This document shows, in pieces, positions 37,564 to 51,895 of a stretch of DNA of 64,000 nt. Below the pieces are notes generated by a model. The model worked only from the letters and a program-made list of their open reading frames with translations, did no database searches and was not told where the DNA came from. Made by a program: the position numbers and the translations under genes. The DNA comes from Podospora pseudocomata. Lineage: Eukaryota; Ascomycota; Sordariomycetes; Sordariales; Podosporaceae. Where the stretch lies: assembly GCF_035222375.1 (NCBI RefSeq), contig NW_026946363.1, positions 3,162,001-3,226,000 on the forward strand, written 5' to 3'. Positions within the stretch are counted from its first letter, which is position 1, and every line of letters begins with the position of its first letter.

Positions 37564-38164
37564 CGTTTTCTCTTGGACTGGGTGTTGGGCTCTGCAATTA
37601 TAGGGAGCTGTTTCTTAGGGGATCATGAGGTTTCGAGGTCGTGACTAGGCGCATGAGCTGGTGGGAGTCGAGGCGATATATAAACAAGGTTCCGATTTCT
37701 CTGGCTACTAGTTCCTGAATAACAGTAGGTAATGTGTTCTGTCAGCTCAGTAACAGCTTAAAAGACAAATGTGAAGACGGGCTTGTTCATGATAGTTGAA
37801 GTCCCAAGCTGGTGGAGCTTCACAGCAGCTCCAACGGTCAGGGGTGCACTTGGCATCTGATGTCAAGTATTAGCGTGGCGCGAGGTAAAAGAGGACCGTG
37901 CGTTAAAGCCTGTGCTTGGCTTTTTATGATTTTACCAGCCCGCATCGACTTCAAGCTTGCAATCTTCTCGGTTGTTGACCACGGGTTTTCTTTGCAACTC
38001 GAGTGCCAGAGTTATTTCATCACGAATAACCCCTGGGACGACCTCTTAATCCTATTGACAGTCTCCGCTATTCGTATTTGTAATACGACGACTTGCCTGT
38101 CGCCGACGACTTCGATATCCATCCGCAACCAGCAAGCCAGCGAGCGCATCACGATCCGGTCGCA
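37564..38164. promoter_or_regulatory. Divergent TRS65 / PRP40 promoter region
   Basis: A 601-base divergent region. No gene or strong motif is seen. Confidence 0.5.
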
Positions 38165-40941
38165 ATGAATGGACATTTTGCGCCGTCGGGGGCGCCCGCA
38201 GTTTGGACAGAACACAAGACTCCCGATGGCCGTACATACTATTACAATACCTTGACCAAGGTTACGCAATGGACCAAGCCGGAGGAAATGATGACACCCG
38301 CCGAGGTATGTGCCCTATGGCAGTCTGAAGAGATCGCAATACACTAAGCTAACATATATTACTCACAGCGCGCGCTGGAAAACCAACCATGGAAGGAGTA
38401 CACGGCAGAGGGAGGCCGGAAGTATTGGTATAACACTGAAACAAAGCAGAGCTCCTGGGAGATGCCCGATGTCTACAAACGAGCCTTGGGAGCTGGTGAT
38501 TCTGCTGCCACCACACCTACGTAAGTTTTTACCTTGTCCTGATTGTGACATATTGTACTAACTTATTTACAGAGGCCCATCAGCTTCATTTGGTGCGGCT
38601 GGAGGAGGTAGTGGTCATCATGGCGGTTCGTATGACCACCACCACCAGCAACGCGATCATCGGGATTATCGCGACCATAGGGAGCCCATGGGCGAGTCCA
38701 GACAACTCACCTATGGCAGCAACATTCAGGCGCAAGCCTTCGTCTCCGCCAGCAACGATCCTGAGTATGCCACCGCCGAAGAGGCAGAGGCGGCGTTCGT
38801 GAAGCTCCTTCGCAGCAGTAAAGTCCAGCCTGATTGGACCTGGGAGCAGGCTATCCGCGCCATTGTCAAAGATCCCCAGTTCCGCGCCATCAAAGATCCG
38901 AGGGATCGCAAAGCTGTCTTTGAGAAGTATTGCCACGATGTCGTTGTGCAAGACAAGGAACGTGCCAAGGAAAGACTGACCAAACTTCGCGCTGACTTCG
39001 CCACCATGCTCCGGAGCCACCCAGAGATTAAGCACTACACCCGGTGGAAGACAGCCCGGCCCATGATCGAGGGCGAGACCATCTTCCGCTCGACTAACGA
39101 CGAGAACGAGCGCCGTCAGTTGTTCGAGGACTACGTTAGTGACCTCAAACGGGCTCACAAGGAGCAGCAGGTCACAATGCGCAAGAGCGCTATGGATGGT
39201 CTGATCGAACTGCTTCCCACTCTCAGTTTGGAGCCCTACACTCGCTGGGCTGAAGCACAAGGTACCATCCAGAACACCCCCTTGTTTCAAAGTGATGAGA
39301 AATACAAGACACTCAGCAAGTTTGACGTGTTGACCGTCTTCCAAAATCACGTCAAGTCCTTGGAACGTAACTTCAACGACTCAAAGCAGGAAGAGAAGAA
39401 CAAGAAATTCCGCCAGGAGCGGAAAGCTCGTGATAACTTCAAAGTCCTCCTCACAGAGCTGAAGAGGGATGGCAAAATCACTGCCGGCACCACCTGGACC
39501 CAGATACACCCCCTGATCGCAGACGATGCTCGCTACAGAGCTGTCGCCGGTAATCCCGGGTCTACTGCCATGGAGCTGTTTTGGGATGTTGTTGAGGAGG
39601 AAGAGCGCGCTCTCAGGGGCACTCGCAATGATGTGCTTGACGTTATTGGTGTAAGTGCTCCCGATATGGATTCCAACAAAATGCAAGCTGACAAGTCGAT
39701 TCAGGACAAACGGTTCGAAGTCACCCCGAAGACCACTTTTGAAGAGTTTGAGGCAGTCGTGAGGGGTGATGCTCGTACAGCTAACATTGAACGTAAAATT
39801 CTTGAGCTTATTTTTGAACGGGTAGGTTCTTTTCATCGCAAATCGACCATGACGAACAGGGCTGACGTTTCCATGACAGGTCCAGCAGAAGCGCACAAAG
39901 CGCACAGACGAAGACAAGGTGCAGCGCCGCGCTCTCGACGACCTTCGTGCAGCCATGAAACGGTTGGAGCCTCCCATCACCGTCACTGATACTTACGAAC
40001 AGGTGAAGGCCAGGCTTGCCCAGTCTGAGGCATTCCGGACTGTGAACTCTGAGGAAGCTCGTCGGGGCGCCTTTGACAAGTATATTCGTCGCCTTAAGGA
40101 GAAGGATGAGGAAAATGAAAACGAGCGCCAACGCCGTCGGGAACGCCCAGATGGGCATCGTGATAGAGGTGAGCGATCCTACCGAAGTGGACGTTCTGCT
40201 AGGAGCCGCAGCCGCAGCCCCGAACACAACACCTACGAGGCCGATCGTCGCCACGCCATGGCCGACCGCGAGCGTAACTACAGAAAAACCAGTGCGGCCG
40301 AGGTTCTACTTTCCGATCGTCGTTCTGCCGATGGCCACCACGATTCAGTGCGTGATCGGGAACGTGACAGGGACCGTGATCGGGATCGCATCTCTGAGCG
40401 TGATCGTGAACGTGACCGCGACCGCGACCGCGACCGTGAGAGGGATCGTGATCGGGCCCGCGACTATCGGGATCGTGATCGTGACCGGGACCGTGAGCGA
40501 GATCGCGACCGGGATCACGGCCGTGACCGCGATAGAGACCGTGACAGAGACCACCGCGACCATCGCGACTATGACCGGCGCTCTCGCCCCGCCGACGACT
40601 TCAACCACTACGATCGTGAGCGCCGCACACGTGAGGAGGATCGGGAACGTATTTATCGCAGGCGAGTACTTGAGCGCGACGTTGATGAGCTGCCATACGG
40701 TGACGAGCGGCCCAGTTCCTCATCTAGACGCCCGCGCCCCGAAGAAGACGACCACGACCGAAGGTCTCCCCGGCAGGCGAAGCGCATCAAGGTTGAGGAT
40801 GACCGTGCCGCTACCCCCTCGGCCGCCACCGCCACCGCCCAGCCTAAGTCTGCCGCTGCAGCTCCGGCAGCTATCAAGGAAGAGAAGCCCTCCCCCAGTG
40901 TCCGCGCTGGTAGTGAAGAGGGCGAGATTGAGGAGGATTAA
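38165..40941 (+). CDS. PRP40: U1 snRNP-associated splicing factor Prp40 (5 exons)
   Basis: Pre-mRNA processing factor that bridges the 5' splice site and branch-site complexes, nuclear, 849 aa. Exons are 38165-38305, 38369-38520, 38573-39650, 39705-39821 and 39880-40941. Two WW domains lie at about residues 13-42 and 53-83 ([27 protein letters not shown]). An array of FF domains follows at about 165-530. The C-terminal 200 residues are a long arginine-aspartate/glutamate (RD/RE) repeat ending in an acidic EEGEIEED. The third intron (39651-39704, 54 nt) is stop-free and a multiple of three; it is called because of its GTAAGT donor, GCTGAC branch and CAG acceptor, and because the extra 18 residues do not fit the family. 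The RD tail makes several antisense and shifted frames look open. Confidence 0.95.
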
Positions 40942-41950
40942 ACACCTGCCAGTTCGCCTTGTACTCTTGCTGGCAGCCCTTCTACCCTTGCTGGCAGCAA
41001 AGAGGATGAAATTGTGAACGCCCAGACGTCAATTCTCACAGCCGCGTGAGCTCCCTGCTCAACTTGCCTCTGGTTCCCGATATGGGGGAAGTTGGGCCGC
41101 AGTATACACTGTACAAGTACGTCTCTGTCACCCGCAAAAAGATGCTCTAACTCGGCTTGAATAGTCGGTGTTTTCTTTCTCATACTCTTACTCTGTCACG
41201 GTATTCATTTTGATCAGCAGTGGCTGCTGGTTAGGTAGTGTAGTTGAAAGTACAAAACGTTGTGTAGTAGCTTTTTAATACCAAAAAGTCCTTGTGTTGT
41301 ACCATGTTTCTTTCCACATGGCTGTTGCCTGAGTGATTCCTATCCTGTAATCCAAAAAGAACGAGTCAAGGGGCTGCACTTATATCGCCAATTGTATCCA
41401 TATTTACCAGAAATCAACATCAAACACCACACCTTTAACCGTGTTTTATCACTAAATATGGCAAGATTCACCGGGTACGCAATATCAGCATTTCTAACCC
41501 TTTATATATTTCTCTAGAAGAAACGGCGACTATCTAATCACAGCCCACATAGCTAGGTAAATCACCTTTCACCTCGTGCGGTCCCTTTTGCAGGTCAGGA
41601 ATACCCTGCTCAGAAACCTGGCGGCGGTCACCCGCTTATCCCATTGCCCCTCAATCTACCAAGATGTGATCCATCTGCGACAGAAGACATACTTGCCCAC
41701 TACTTCCCGGAAGTGGCGTCTTGGTAGGACCAGGCAACAGGGGATAGACCGCCACCGATGTCCTATGTCGGGATCGTCGTCCTCGGACGTGCCCCCTTCC
41801 TCAGATACAACCCCTAAACCACCCCGGGCGCCGCCGGTTTGATTTATACAGGTATCACCATTTTGTACGCCTAAAACGCCAGGATCCGATGCATCGTCAT
41901 GAGGAGGGGGAAGAGAGTCCTGTTTCTTTTTGTCCTTTGGGATGCCCTTT
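40942..41950. other. Convergent 3' flank PRP40 / RLI1
   Basis: About 1 kb of non-coding sequence between two stop codons. Two copies of TTGCTGGCAGC(C/A) occur near 40968-40979 and 40989-41000, immediately after the PRP40 stop. No gene is supported. Confidence 0.5.
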
Positions 41951-44417
<2,467 letters not shown>

Positions 44418-46556
44418 GGTGCCGCAATATTTTCCCCAGCTTCGTAGGCTGGAACCTGCTTGGTTTTTCTTTTGGTGGTCTAGGAATAAAAGCAAGACTT
44501 GCTACGAAGGGACAACTTGAAGCGCAAAAAACGCCAACTCTGGCAGGATCTGGAGGAGTCCGGGGGTGCTCGGCGCAGGTCGACTGTGATCAGGATTGGG
44601 TAGAGAAATATGGAGGCCAGAGGAGGGGCAACGTGGGTCAGACGGTTGCCGCGAAAATGTTACTGGTGTCGCCAATTGTGGAGGAGGGGCAGGGCAAAAT
44701 TATTACCAGGGGGTTGCAACTCTAAAATCAAAGTTGAACGGTTGTCCTTGCCACAAAGAGCAACGGGGCTTGGCGGAAAAGTCAGCTACAATCCATGCTG
44801 GCTGATAGGCCAGCTGCCCTGTAACTGCTCTTCGTAGGTATCCAGCAGCAGCCTTGTGTTGACCTTCGATACCAAGCACAATGACCAAGACAATAGGAAG
44901 ATCAATGGAACCTACCTACCTTGGGACAAAACACCAACCCCATTTGTTGTCTTTATTCTCTTTTAATGGCGTGTTTGCAGTCATGGTTTGTTTGGTTTCA
45001 AGTGATTGGTACTTTTCCTACCCCGCTGTGGTTGGCTCCTGATCCCACCTCCAAGAGAGCTTCATACATATCACACGCGTAGATCGAGTCTTCAAAGGGA
45101 CAACACCGAGAAAAAGAAGAGGCCGTAGACCCATGGAACATCATTGGCTTTCGTTTTTCTTGTGACACGTACTTTCACTTGCTATTTTCGAGGGCAACTT
45201 TGCTGCGCCCACTGTTGACGGACTTTTAGATGCATGCCCGAAGCGAAAGACCGAGAGCTTGGGTGATGATAATGGAATGGTCGGACGAGCTGGAGAAAAA
45301 GATTGTTGCTTACGACGTCGTCAGATTGGGGCTTTTAGACTCTGTCGGCGTTGGACTCCAGCAAGCTGGCATGCACGTCGGCAACAACGGAAGAGTGACC
45401 GGCGAATGTGGCACATCCACTTCAGGCCACCCTCGCTGCCCTCGGGTTGGAACCACAAAACTCCATTTCACGCTGACTTCCTTTTCTCACTTGACCACCA
45501 CCCATCACTCACCTACTGGCTGCACCTTCATTGCAGGCACACGATATTCTTCCTTGTCCTTGGCCAACAAGCTGTTGCTACGCGTGCTATTTACTGTCCG
45601 GGAGATATTGAGGTACTCAGTAAGTCTGTCTCTCTTCGATTTTCATTGCATTCCCTTGGTCCCTAAAAAGCAAAGGACCAACGCGTGACCGTGGGGCGAG
45701 CTGTGCCTGTTGGTTCGACCAAGCGGCGGCATCGCGGTCAGCTTCGATGGCGAGGCTGGCAACGGGAAGACGACGAGTCGCAGGCCGGGCCAGCTGTCAG
45801 CCTCATCGAATGAGCGAGTTGGTGCATCCAAAGACCAATCCGGTGGGTGGTGGGAGCTAACCTGACCGTCAAGTGGGGCTTAGGCTCGACGCAAGCACGG
45901 ACCACGGATACCTGGGCTCCGTCCACCATAGGTTTTCCAATCTTCTCCTCTGACACCCACCCACTGCGAAATTCAGCGACACCATCATCACTAAACCACA
46001 CCGGGGTCTCCAGCTCTGCACGCAACCCCACCCCAGCACCGTCGCTACAGACCAAGAGCAGAGTTGTAATACATTCTGCTGCCTGGAGGGCATGGTTGGA
46101 TGACCTGTAAGTTGCTACATCGCCTGCATTTGCGCGCTTGCCCACGCGGTGAGCTCGCCGCGTCTTGTCCATCAAACCTATCATCAAATCGGGCACATGC
46201 CCATCAACAGCTACCCCTTGCTGCCTCCCTGGTGTCGGTGACGCCTGGTTTTCGATGGATTCCGCTGTCCGCGTTGTCCTCGATGCCATAGAACCAACGT
46301 ACACCGCTCCCACGGTCGCTGGGACACGCAATCGTTCCTGTTCATCAACCCAGCCTCGCCTTCATCACTTACACCCCTCCTTATGCGACAAACATCATTG
46401 AAGCACCGTCCTGGCCCATGACATGTAGTTGTTGAGTGATTTTGGGTCGCCCAGGCGGCCTCTCCACGACCCCCCAATTCGCGACTGGTCTACTGCTAGA
46501 GAATCTCAACTGACATCGTCGCCATGTAGCAGGCAGCTTGCGGTCTGAACTTCACA
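44418..46556. promoter_or_regulatory. Divergent RLI1 / CHD1 promoter and leader region
   Basis: About 2.1 kb between the divergent starts. Open frames such as 45230-45688 have no recognisable domain and are probably chance. Part of the right half is likely to be the CHD1 5' leader; a CTGTAAGT donor-like site near 46107 could mark a leader intron, but no acceptor can be assigned with confidence. Confidence 0.45.
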
Positions 46557-49500
46557 ATGTCAACATCTCCAGAACGGAGCCCTGTCAACGGGCACCACTC
46601 GCCCTCGCCGGACGAGAACACTTCGTACTATGGAAACGGCCACCAAAGCGATAGCGATCTCTCCGACGTTCAGCATGCGCCAGCCGACGCTGGCTCCCCC
46701 GAGTATCACGATGTCGACGCGGACGCGGATGCCGATGACGTCGAATCCCCGGTGGAGCACCCCGAGGTGACCTTTCAAGGGCCGTCCGACTCGGAGGACA
46801 ATGATGCGTCAGACGACGGAGATTTTGACGCGGCGGGCAGTCCCGCCTCTGTTCAGAGTCACGATGACCATCCCCGCCGCACCATGTCGGTGTCAGAGCG
46901 ACCCGCCCCGAAGCGGAAAGCTGCCCAAGTAGTCGAGGAAGATTTCATGAGGGAGAATCCAGAGTTGTATGGGTTGAGACGTAGCGTACGGCCTTGCCAA
47001 TTTCCTCAGGGTAACTTCACAGCTAACATCCTTTTAGTCGCGTCCTACACAGCGCCGCAAGGTCGTAAGTACATGGTCGCCCTCTGGAAACCTGGTATAC
47101 ACCCTAACCTGATGACACAGGTCGATTCAGATGAGGAAGAAGATGCGTCCGATTCGGATGCTACGCCAGCTCCGCGTAAAGGGAACAAGCGACGCCGGCT
47201 GGAACGCTCAGCTCCTGGTATGTTGAAGACCCTCGACGAAGAAGCAGTCTATATAGGGCATGTCGCTGACGATAAATCAATCAAACAGTGTCCAAACGCG
47301 GCACACCAATGCGCCAAACTTCGGTTGACGACTCGGAATCAGACACGTACGGCGGCGCGAGAGCCCGGAGCTTTCAGAAAAAGGCTCGGCGGCAACAAGA
47401 GTTGCAGCCCGCCCTCGCCTTGGCGGAGAAGCGGTGGTCGAGCCGGCGTGCTGCCCAAGTATCCGCCGGCGCCTACCAAGAAAGCGAAGCTGAAGAAGAG
47501 GACGAGTCAGAGCTCACACCAAACTACTGGGCCCAAGACGTGGAGGACAATTCACCATACATTGAAAAGATTCTCCGTCACCGTCTAAAGCAGGGATTGG
47601 AGTATTCGGAAGACACGAACCGCAACGACTTTGAGTATTTCATCAAATGGCAGAACAAGTCACATCTCCATGACACATGGGAGTCCACTGCGACTGTTGC
47701 CGGATATCGTGGCTTCCGTCGTCTCGAGAACTACTACCGAAAGGTTGTCGAGTACGACATAGAGATGAGACTTGGTGGAGACGATGTAAGCCCTGAACAA
47801 CGCGAGCAGTGGCTTCTAGATCGCGAGCGTGAGGAAGAGGCTCTCGCAGATTACACAAAGGTTGAGCGCATCGTCCACGTCCGCGAAGGGGATGAGGAGA
47901 CAGAATATCTTGTAAAGTGGAAAGGTCTTCAGTATGACGACTGCACCTGGGAAGTTGAATCCTTGGTGAGCGAGCAGGCTCAGGACAAGATCGACCAGTA
48001 CACTGCGCGCTCTCAACGGTCTTGGCAATCGGACCGCAAAGAAACCAACCTCGAAACTCGGTCACGAATGGAGAAGCTTGAGGAGCAGCCAGATTACATC
48101 CAGGGAGGTCAGCTTCGCGAATTCCAGCTGAAGGGGCTTAACTTCCTTGCCCTGAACTGGACCCGCGGCAACAATGTCATCCTTGCCGACGAGATGGGTC
48201 TCGGCAAGACGGTCCAGACAGTGTCGTTTCTCAGCTGGCTTAGAAATGAACGCGGGCAAGAAGGGCCGTTCCTGGTTGTGGCACCCCTCAGTGTTATTCC
48301 GGCATGGTGCGATACTTTCAACCACTGGTCTCCCGATATCAACTACGTCGTCTACCTTGGCCCAGAGGCGGCGAGATCCAACATTCGGGAATATGAACTG
48401 TTTGTCGATGGCAACCCAAAGAAGCCAAAGTTCAATGTTCTGGTCACGTCTTACGACTACATCTTGGCAGATGCGGATCATTTGAAGGGCATCAAGTGGC
48501 AGGTTCTGGCTGTGGACGAGGCGCATCGCTTGAAGAATCGCGAGTCCCAATTATACGTCAAGCTGAACGGCTTTGGTATACCAAGCAAGGTCCTTATCAC
48601 TGGTACGCCCATTCAGAACAACCTCGCCGAGCTTGCGGCTCTTTTGGATTTCCTGAATCCAGGCAAGGTCTTGATCGACGAGGAGTTGGAGCTTCTATCT
48701 ACGGCCGACAGCAAGGAGCCGGTCGACGAGCAGCTGGACGAGGCCAAGCGGCTGAAGACACAGGCCAAGCTTCAGGACCTGCATAAATCCATCGCGCCGT
48801 TCATCTTGCGTCGTACAAAGGAGACTGTCGAGTCAGACTTGCCACCAAAAACGGAAAAGATCATTCGCGTCGAACTTTCCGATCTTCAGCTGGAGTATTA
48901 CAAGAATATCTTGACGCGAAACTATGCAGCCCTCAGCGACGCTAGCAACGGTCACAAGCAATCGCTCCTGAATATCATGATGGAACTCAAGAAGGTCAGC
49001 AATCATCCATACATGTTCCAGGGTGCCGAGGAGCGTGTTCTCGCCAACGGTTCCGGCCGCCGGGAGGATGCGGTGAAGGGTTTGATCACAAGCAGTGGCA
49101 AGATGATGCTCTTGGACCAGCTTTTGGCAAAGCTCAAGAAAGATGGCCATCGCGTACTTATCTTCAGCCAAATGGTCAAGATGCTCGACATCCTGGCAGA
49201 CTATTTGCGGATTCGTGGCTACCAGTTCCAGCGTCTTGATGGCACGATCCCTGCTGGACCTCGTCGTCTGGCTATCAATCACTTCAATGCTGAAGATAGT
49301 GACGACTTCTGCTTCCTGCTGTCAACAAGAGCCGGTGGTCTTGGCATCAACCTGATGACAGCCGATACTGTGATTATCTACGATTCGGACTGGAATCCAC
49401 AGGCAGATCTGCAGGCGATGGCTCGTGCCCACAGAATCGGTCAAAAGAGACCTGTCAATGTCTATCGTCTCGTTGCGAAGCAGACCATCGAAGAGGAGGT

Positions 49501-51895
49501 CGTGAAGCGCGCCCGAAACAAGCTGTTCCTTGAGTACCTGACCATCCAGGCCGGCGTGACGGATGAGGGCAAGGCTCTTCGCGAGCAATTCAAGGAACGG
49601 GGCATGAAGATGGACGAAGCCAAGACAGCCGAGGATATCTCGATGATTCTGAAGATGCGTTCACAGAACCTGTTTGAGCAGTCGGGCAACCAAGAGAAGT
49701 TGGAGCAGCTCGATATTGACGCCATCCTCGAAAACGCCGAGGTCACCAAGACAGATGTTGACGACAAGATCAATCTCAGCAGTGGTGGTATTGATTGGGA
49801 CAACTGGATGCACTTCACTGATGTCAAGGTGGACGATCTGGCTCTCGACTGGGACCAAATCATTCCCGCCGACCAGCTCGCTGCCATCAAGGCAGAGGAG
49901 GACAAGAAAAAGCATGAAGAGTATCTTGCCAAAGCCATGGAAGAGTCTGCACCACGCAAGGCCGCCATCAAGGGCTCTAAGAAGAATGTTGAGAACGAAC
50001 GGGCCGAACGTCTTGCCAAGAAGCGACAGCGCGAAAAGCTGGAGTTGGAAGAGTTCGAGGAACAGCGTGCGCAGGCTTCCGATCCTCGGCGCCCACTTAA
50101 TGAGAAGGAAACGCGCAATCTTATCCGAGCATTCTTCCGGTATGGCGACTTTGATGACCGAGAAGACGAACTCGTTCAGGATGCCCGTCTCAGTGACCGA
50201 GACCGCGAGTTTTTGAAAGGTATCATTGACGATCTAGTGGCTGTGAGCAAGCAAGCTGTTGACCTCAACAACGAAAGGCTTCGCGGGGAAGAAGAACGAG
50301 CTGGCAAACCGCTTGCCAAGAAGGACAAGAAGGCCGTTCTGGTGGACTTTGGCGAGGTTAGGAAAGTCAACGCCGAGACGGTGGTGGAGAGACCCCCTCA
50401 GCTTAAGCTTCTGCGTCGCGTGCTTGCAGAGCACGGCGACATCCTGACCTTCCGTCTTCCCGAGGCAGCCAAGTCTGCTGCCTACAGCTGTGAATGGGGT
50501 GCGCGGGAAGATGGCATGCTTCTTGTCGGTATTGATCGATATGGGTTTGGTGCCTGGACTCAGATTCGAGATGACCCGGAGCTGAACATGCAAGACAAGT
50601 TCTTCCTCGAGGAGCATCGTGTCGACAAGAAGGAGGAGCGTCGCAAAGGGGATGAAAAGGGGATACAGTCTCCCGGTGCTGTCCACCTGGTTCGGCGGTC
50701 CGAGTATCTCCTTTCAGTGCTTCTGGCCAAGTACTCCAACGACGCCAATGCCAAGAAGGCCGTCGAGAACCACCATCGCAGTAAGAAGCTACTGATGAAT
50801 GGCGGTCGCCGCGCTGATGGGGGGTCCGTCTCGGCGTCTCCTGCCCCGCAAATGTCCAAGAAGAACAGCCGTGATCGTAACTACTCCCATGCCGAACACC
50901 ATCGGTCTTATAGCAACGGGAATGACCGCGGTACGCCCCGACCCGACAAGCGGAAGTATGCCGATGACTATGATGATCGCAACTCCAAACATCGTCGTGT
51001 AGAGGTTGATGCGAAGCACGACAAGAAGCCCCGGGAGAAGGAGAGGCCCAAAATGGATCCTGAGACTATGGAGAGGTACAAGCGTGACAGGCAAAAGGCA
51101 GTAGATCGGTTCTGGGAACTGGCGAACTTGAAGGACGAAGAGATCAACCACTCGGACAACCTTCAGCTGGTGTGGTCGCTTCTTCGCCCGCTCAAGAAGA
51201 ACATGGAGCGTATCATGTGTTCCAAGGAGCTCTTCCCTGCCGCTAAGCAACGGGCCAAGGTTCTCGGTGCGGAGATCCGCGAGTTTGGCAACTTCCTGAA
51301 AGATTTGCGGGCCAAGAACCCAGAACTTGAGGGAGAGGGCCTCGAGACGCAGTTTTGGTAAGTCTGGTCGACTCGTTGGACCTGAATTGAATATTCTGCT
51401 AACATTTCCATCAGGGAATTCCTGTCTTCGATCTGGCCTCTTGGCGACGTGAAGGTCTCGGGCAAGAGGCTTCAAAAGATGTACGGGGACTTGGAGGAAC
51501 GGGGCAGCAAGGACCGTCATGACGAGAAGCAGCCCACAGAACCAAGACGAGGCAGGCATCCGGATCTTGAGGATGGCGAGATCGCAAGCGACCGTGACGA
51601 TCGCCGGGCGCGCCACCCTTACCGTGATGACCGCCGCGAAGAGCGCAGGGAGGAACGCAAGGATCGTCGAGATGACCGCCGAGACGACCGTCGCGATGAC
51701 CGCCGCGATGATTATCGTCGTGATGACCGCCGGGATAGCCGCCGGGATGAGCCGGCACGCCGCAGCAACTACTATGACGACGACCGTCTCAACTTCCACA
51801 GGCATCGTCGGCCAGCGGAGAACAGTCAGGGGCAACCTGCCCGTCACTCATGGCAGCAGAACCGCAGCCCAACGACCCGTCACAGTCCCTACTAG
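46557..51895 (+). CDS. CHD1: Chromatin remodelling ATPase Chd1 (5 exons)
   Basis: Nucleosome-spacing remodeller of transcribed chromatin, 1700 aa. Exons are 46557-46985, 47038-47064 (only 27 nt), 47121-47217, 47289-51357 and 51415-51895. An acidic, serine-rich N-terminus is followed by tandem chromodomains at about residues 276-345 and 375-420. The SNF2-type ATPase starts near 459 (DEMGLGKT near 485, DEAH near 594). The helicase C domain lies near 790-930 (RAHRIGQKRPVNVYR). A SANT/SLIDE-type DNA-binding region spans about 1120-1350 and the CHD1 C-terminal helical domain (DUF4208) about 1440-1560. The last exon adds WEFLSSIWPLGD and a tail of RDDRR repeats near 1610-1660. The 27-nt exon encodes SRPTQRRKV, joining LRRS to VDSDEEE. 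Convergent with HST4, divergent from RLI1. Confidence 0.95.

Noticed and set aside
40073-41017. 314-codon frame overlapping PRP40
   Set aside because: Shifted reading of the RD/RE repeat; the PRP40 frame is the conserved one.
45230-45688. 152-codon frame in the RLI1/CHD1 promoter
   Set aside because: No domain or splice context; two overlapping frames are equally open.
50789-51847. 352-codon frame antisense to CHD1
   Set aside because: Antisense reading of the CHD1 C-terminal domain and RD-rich tail.
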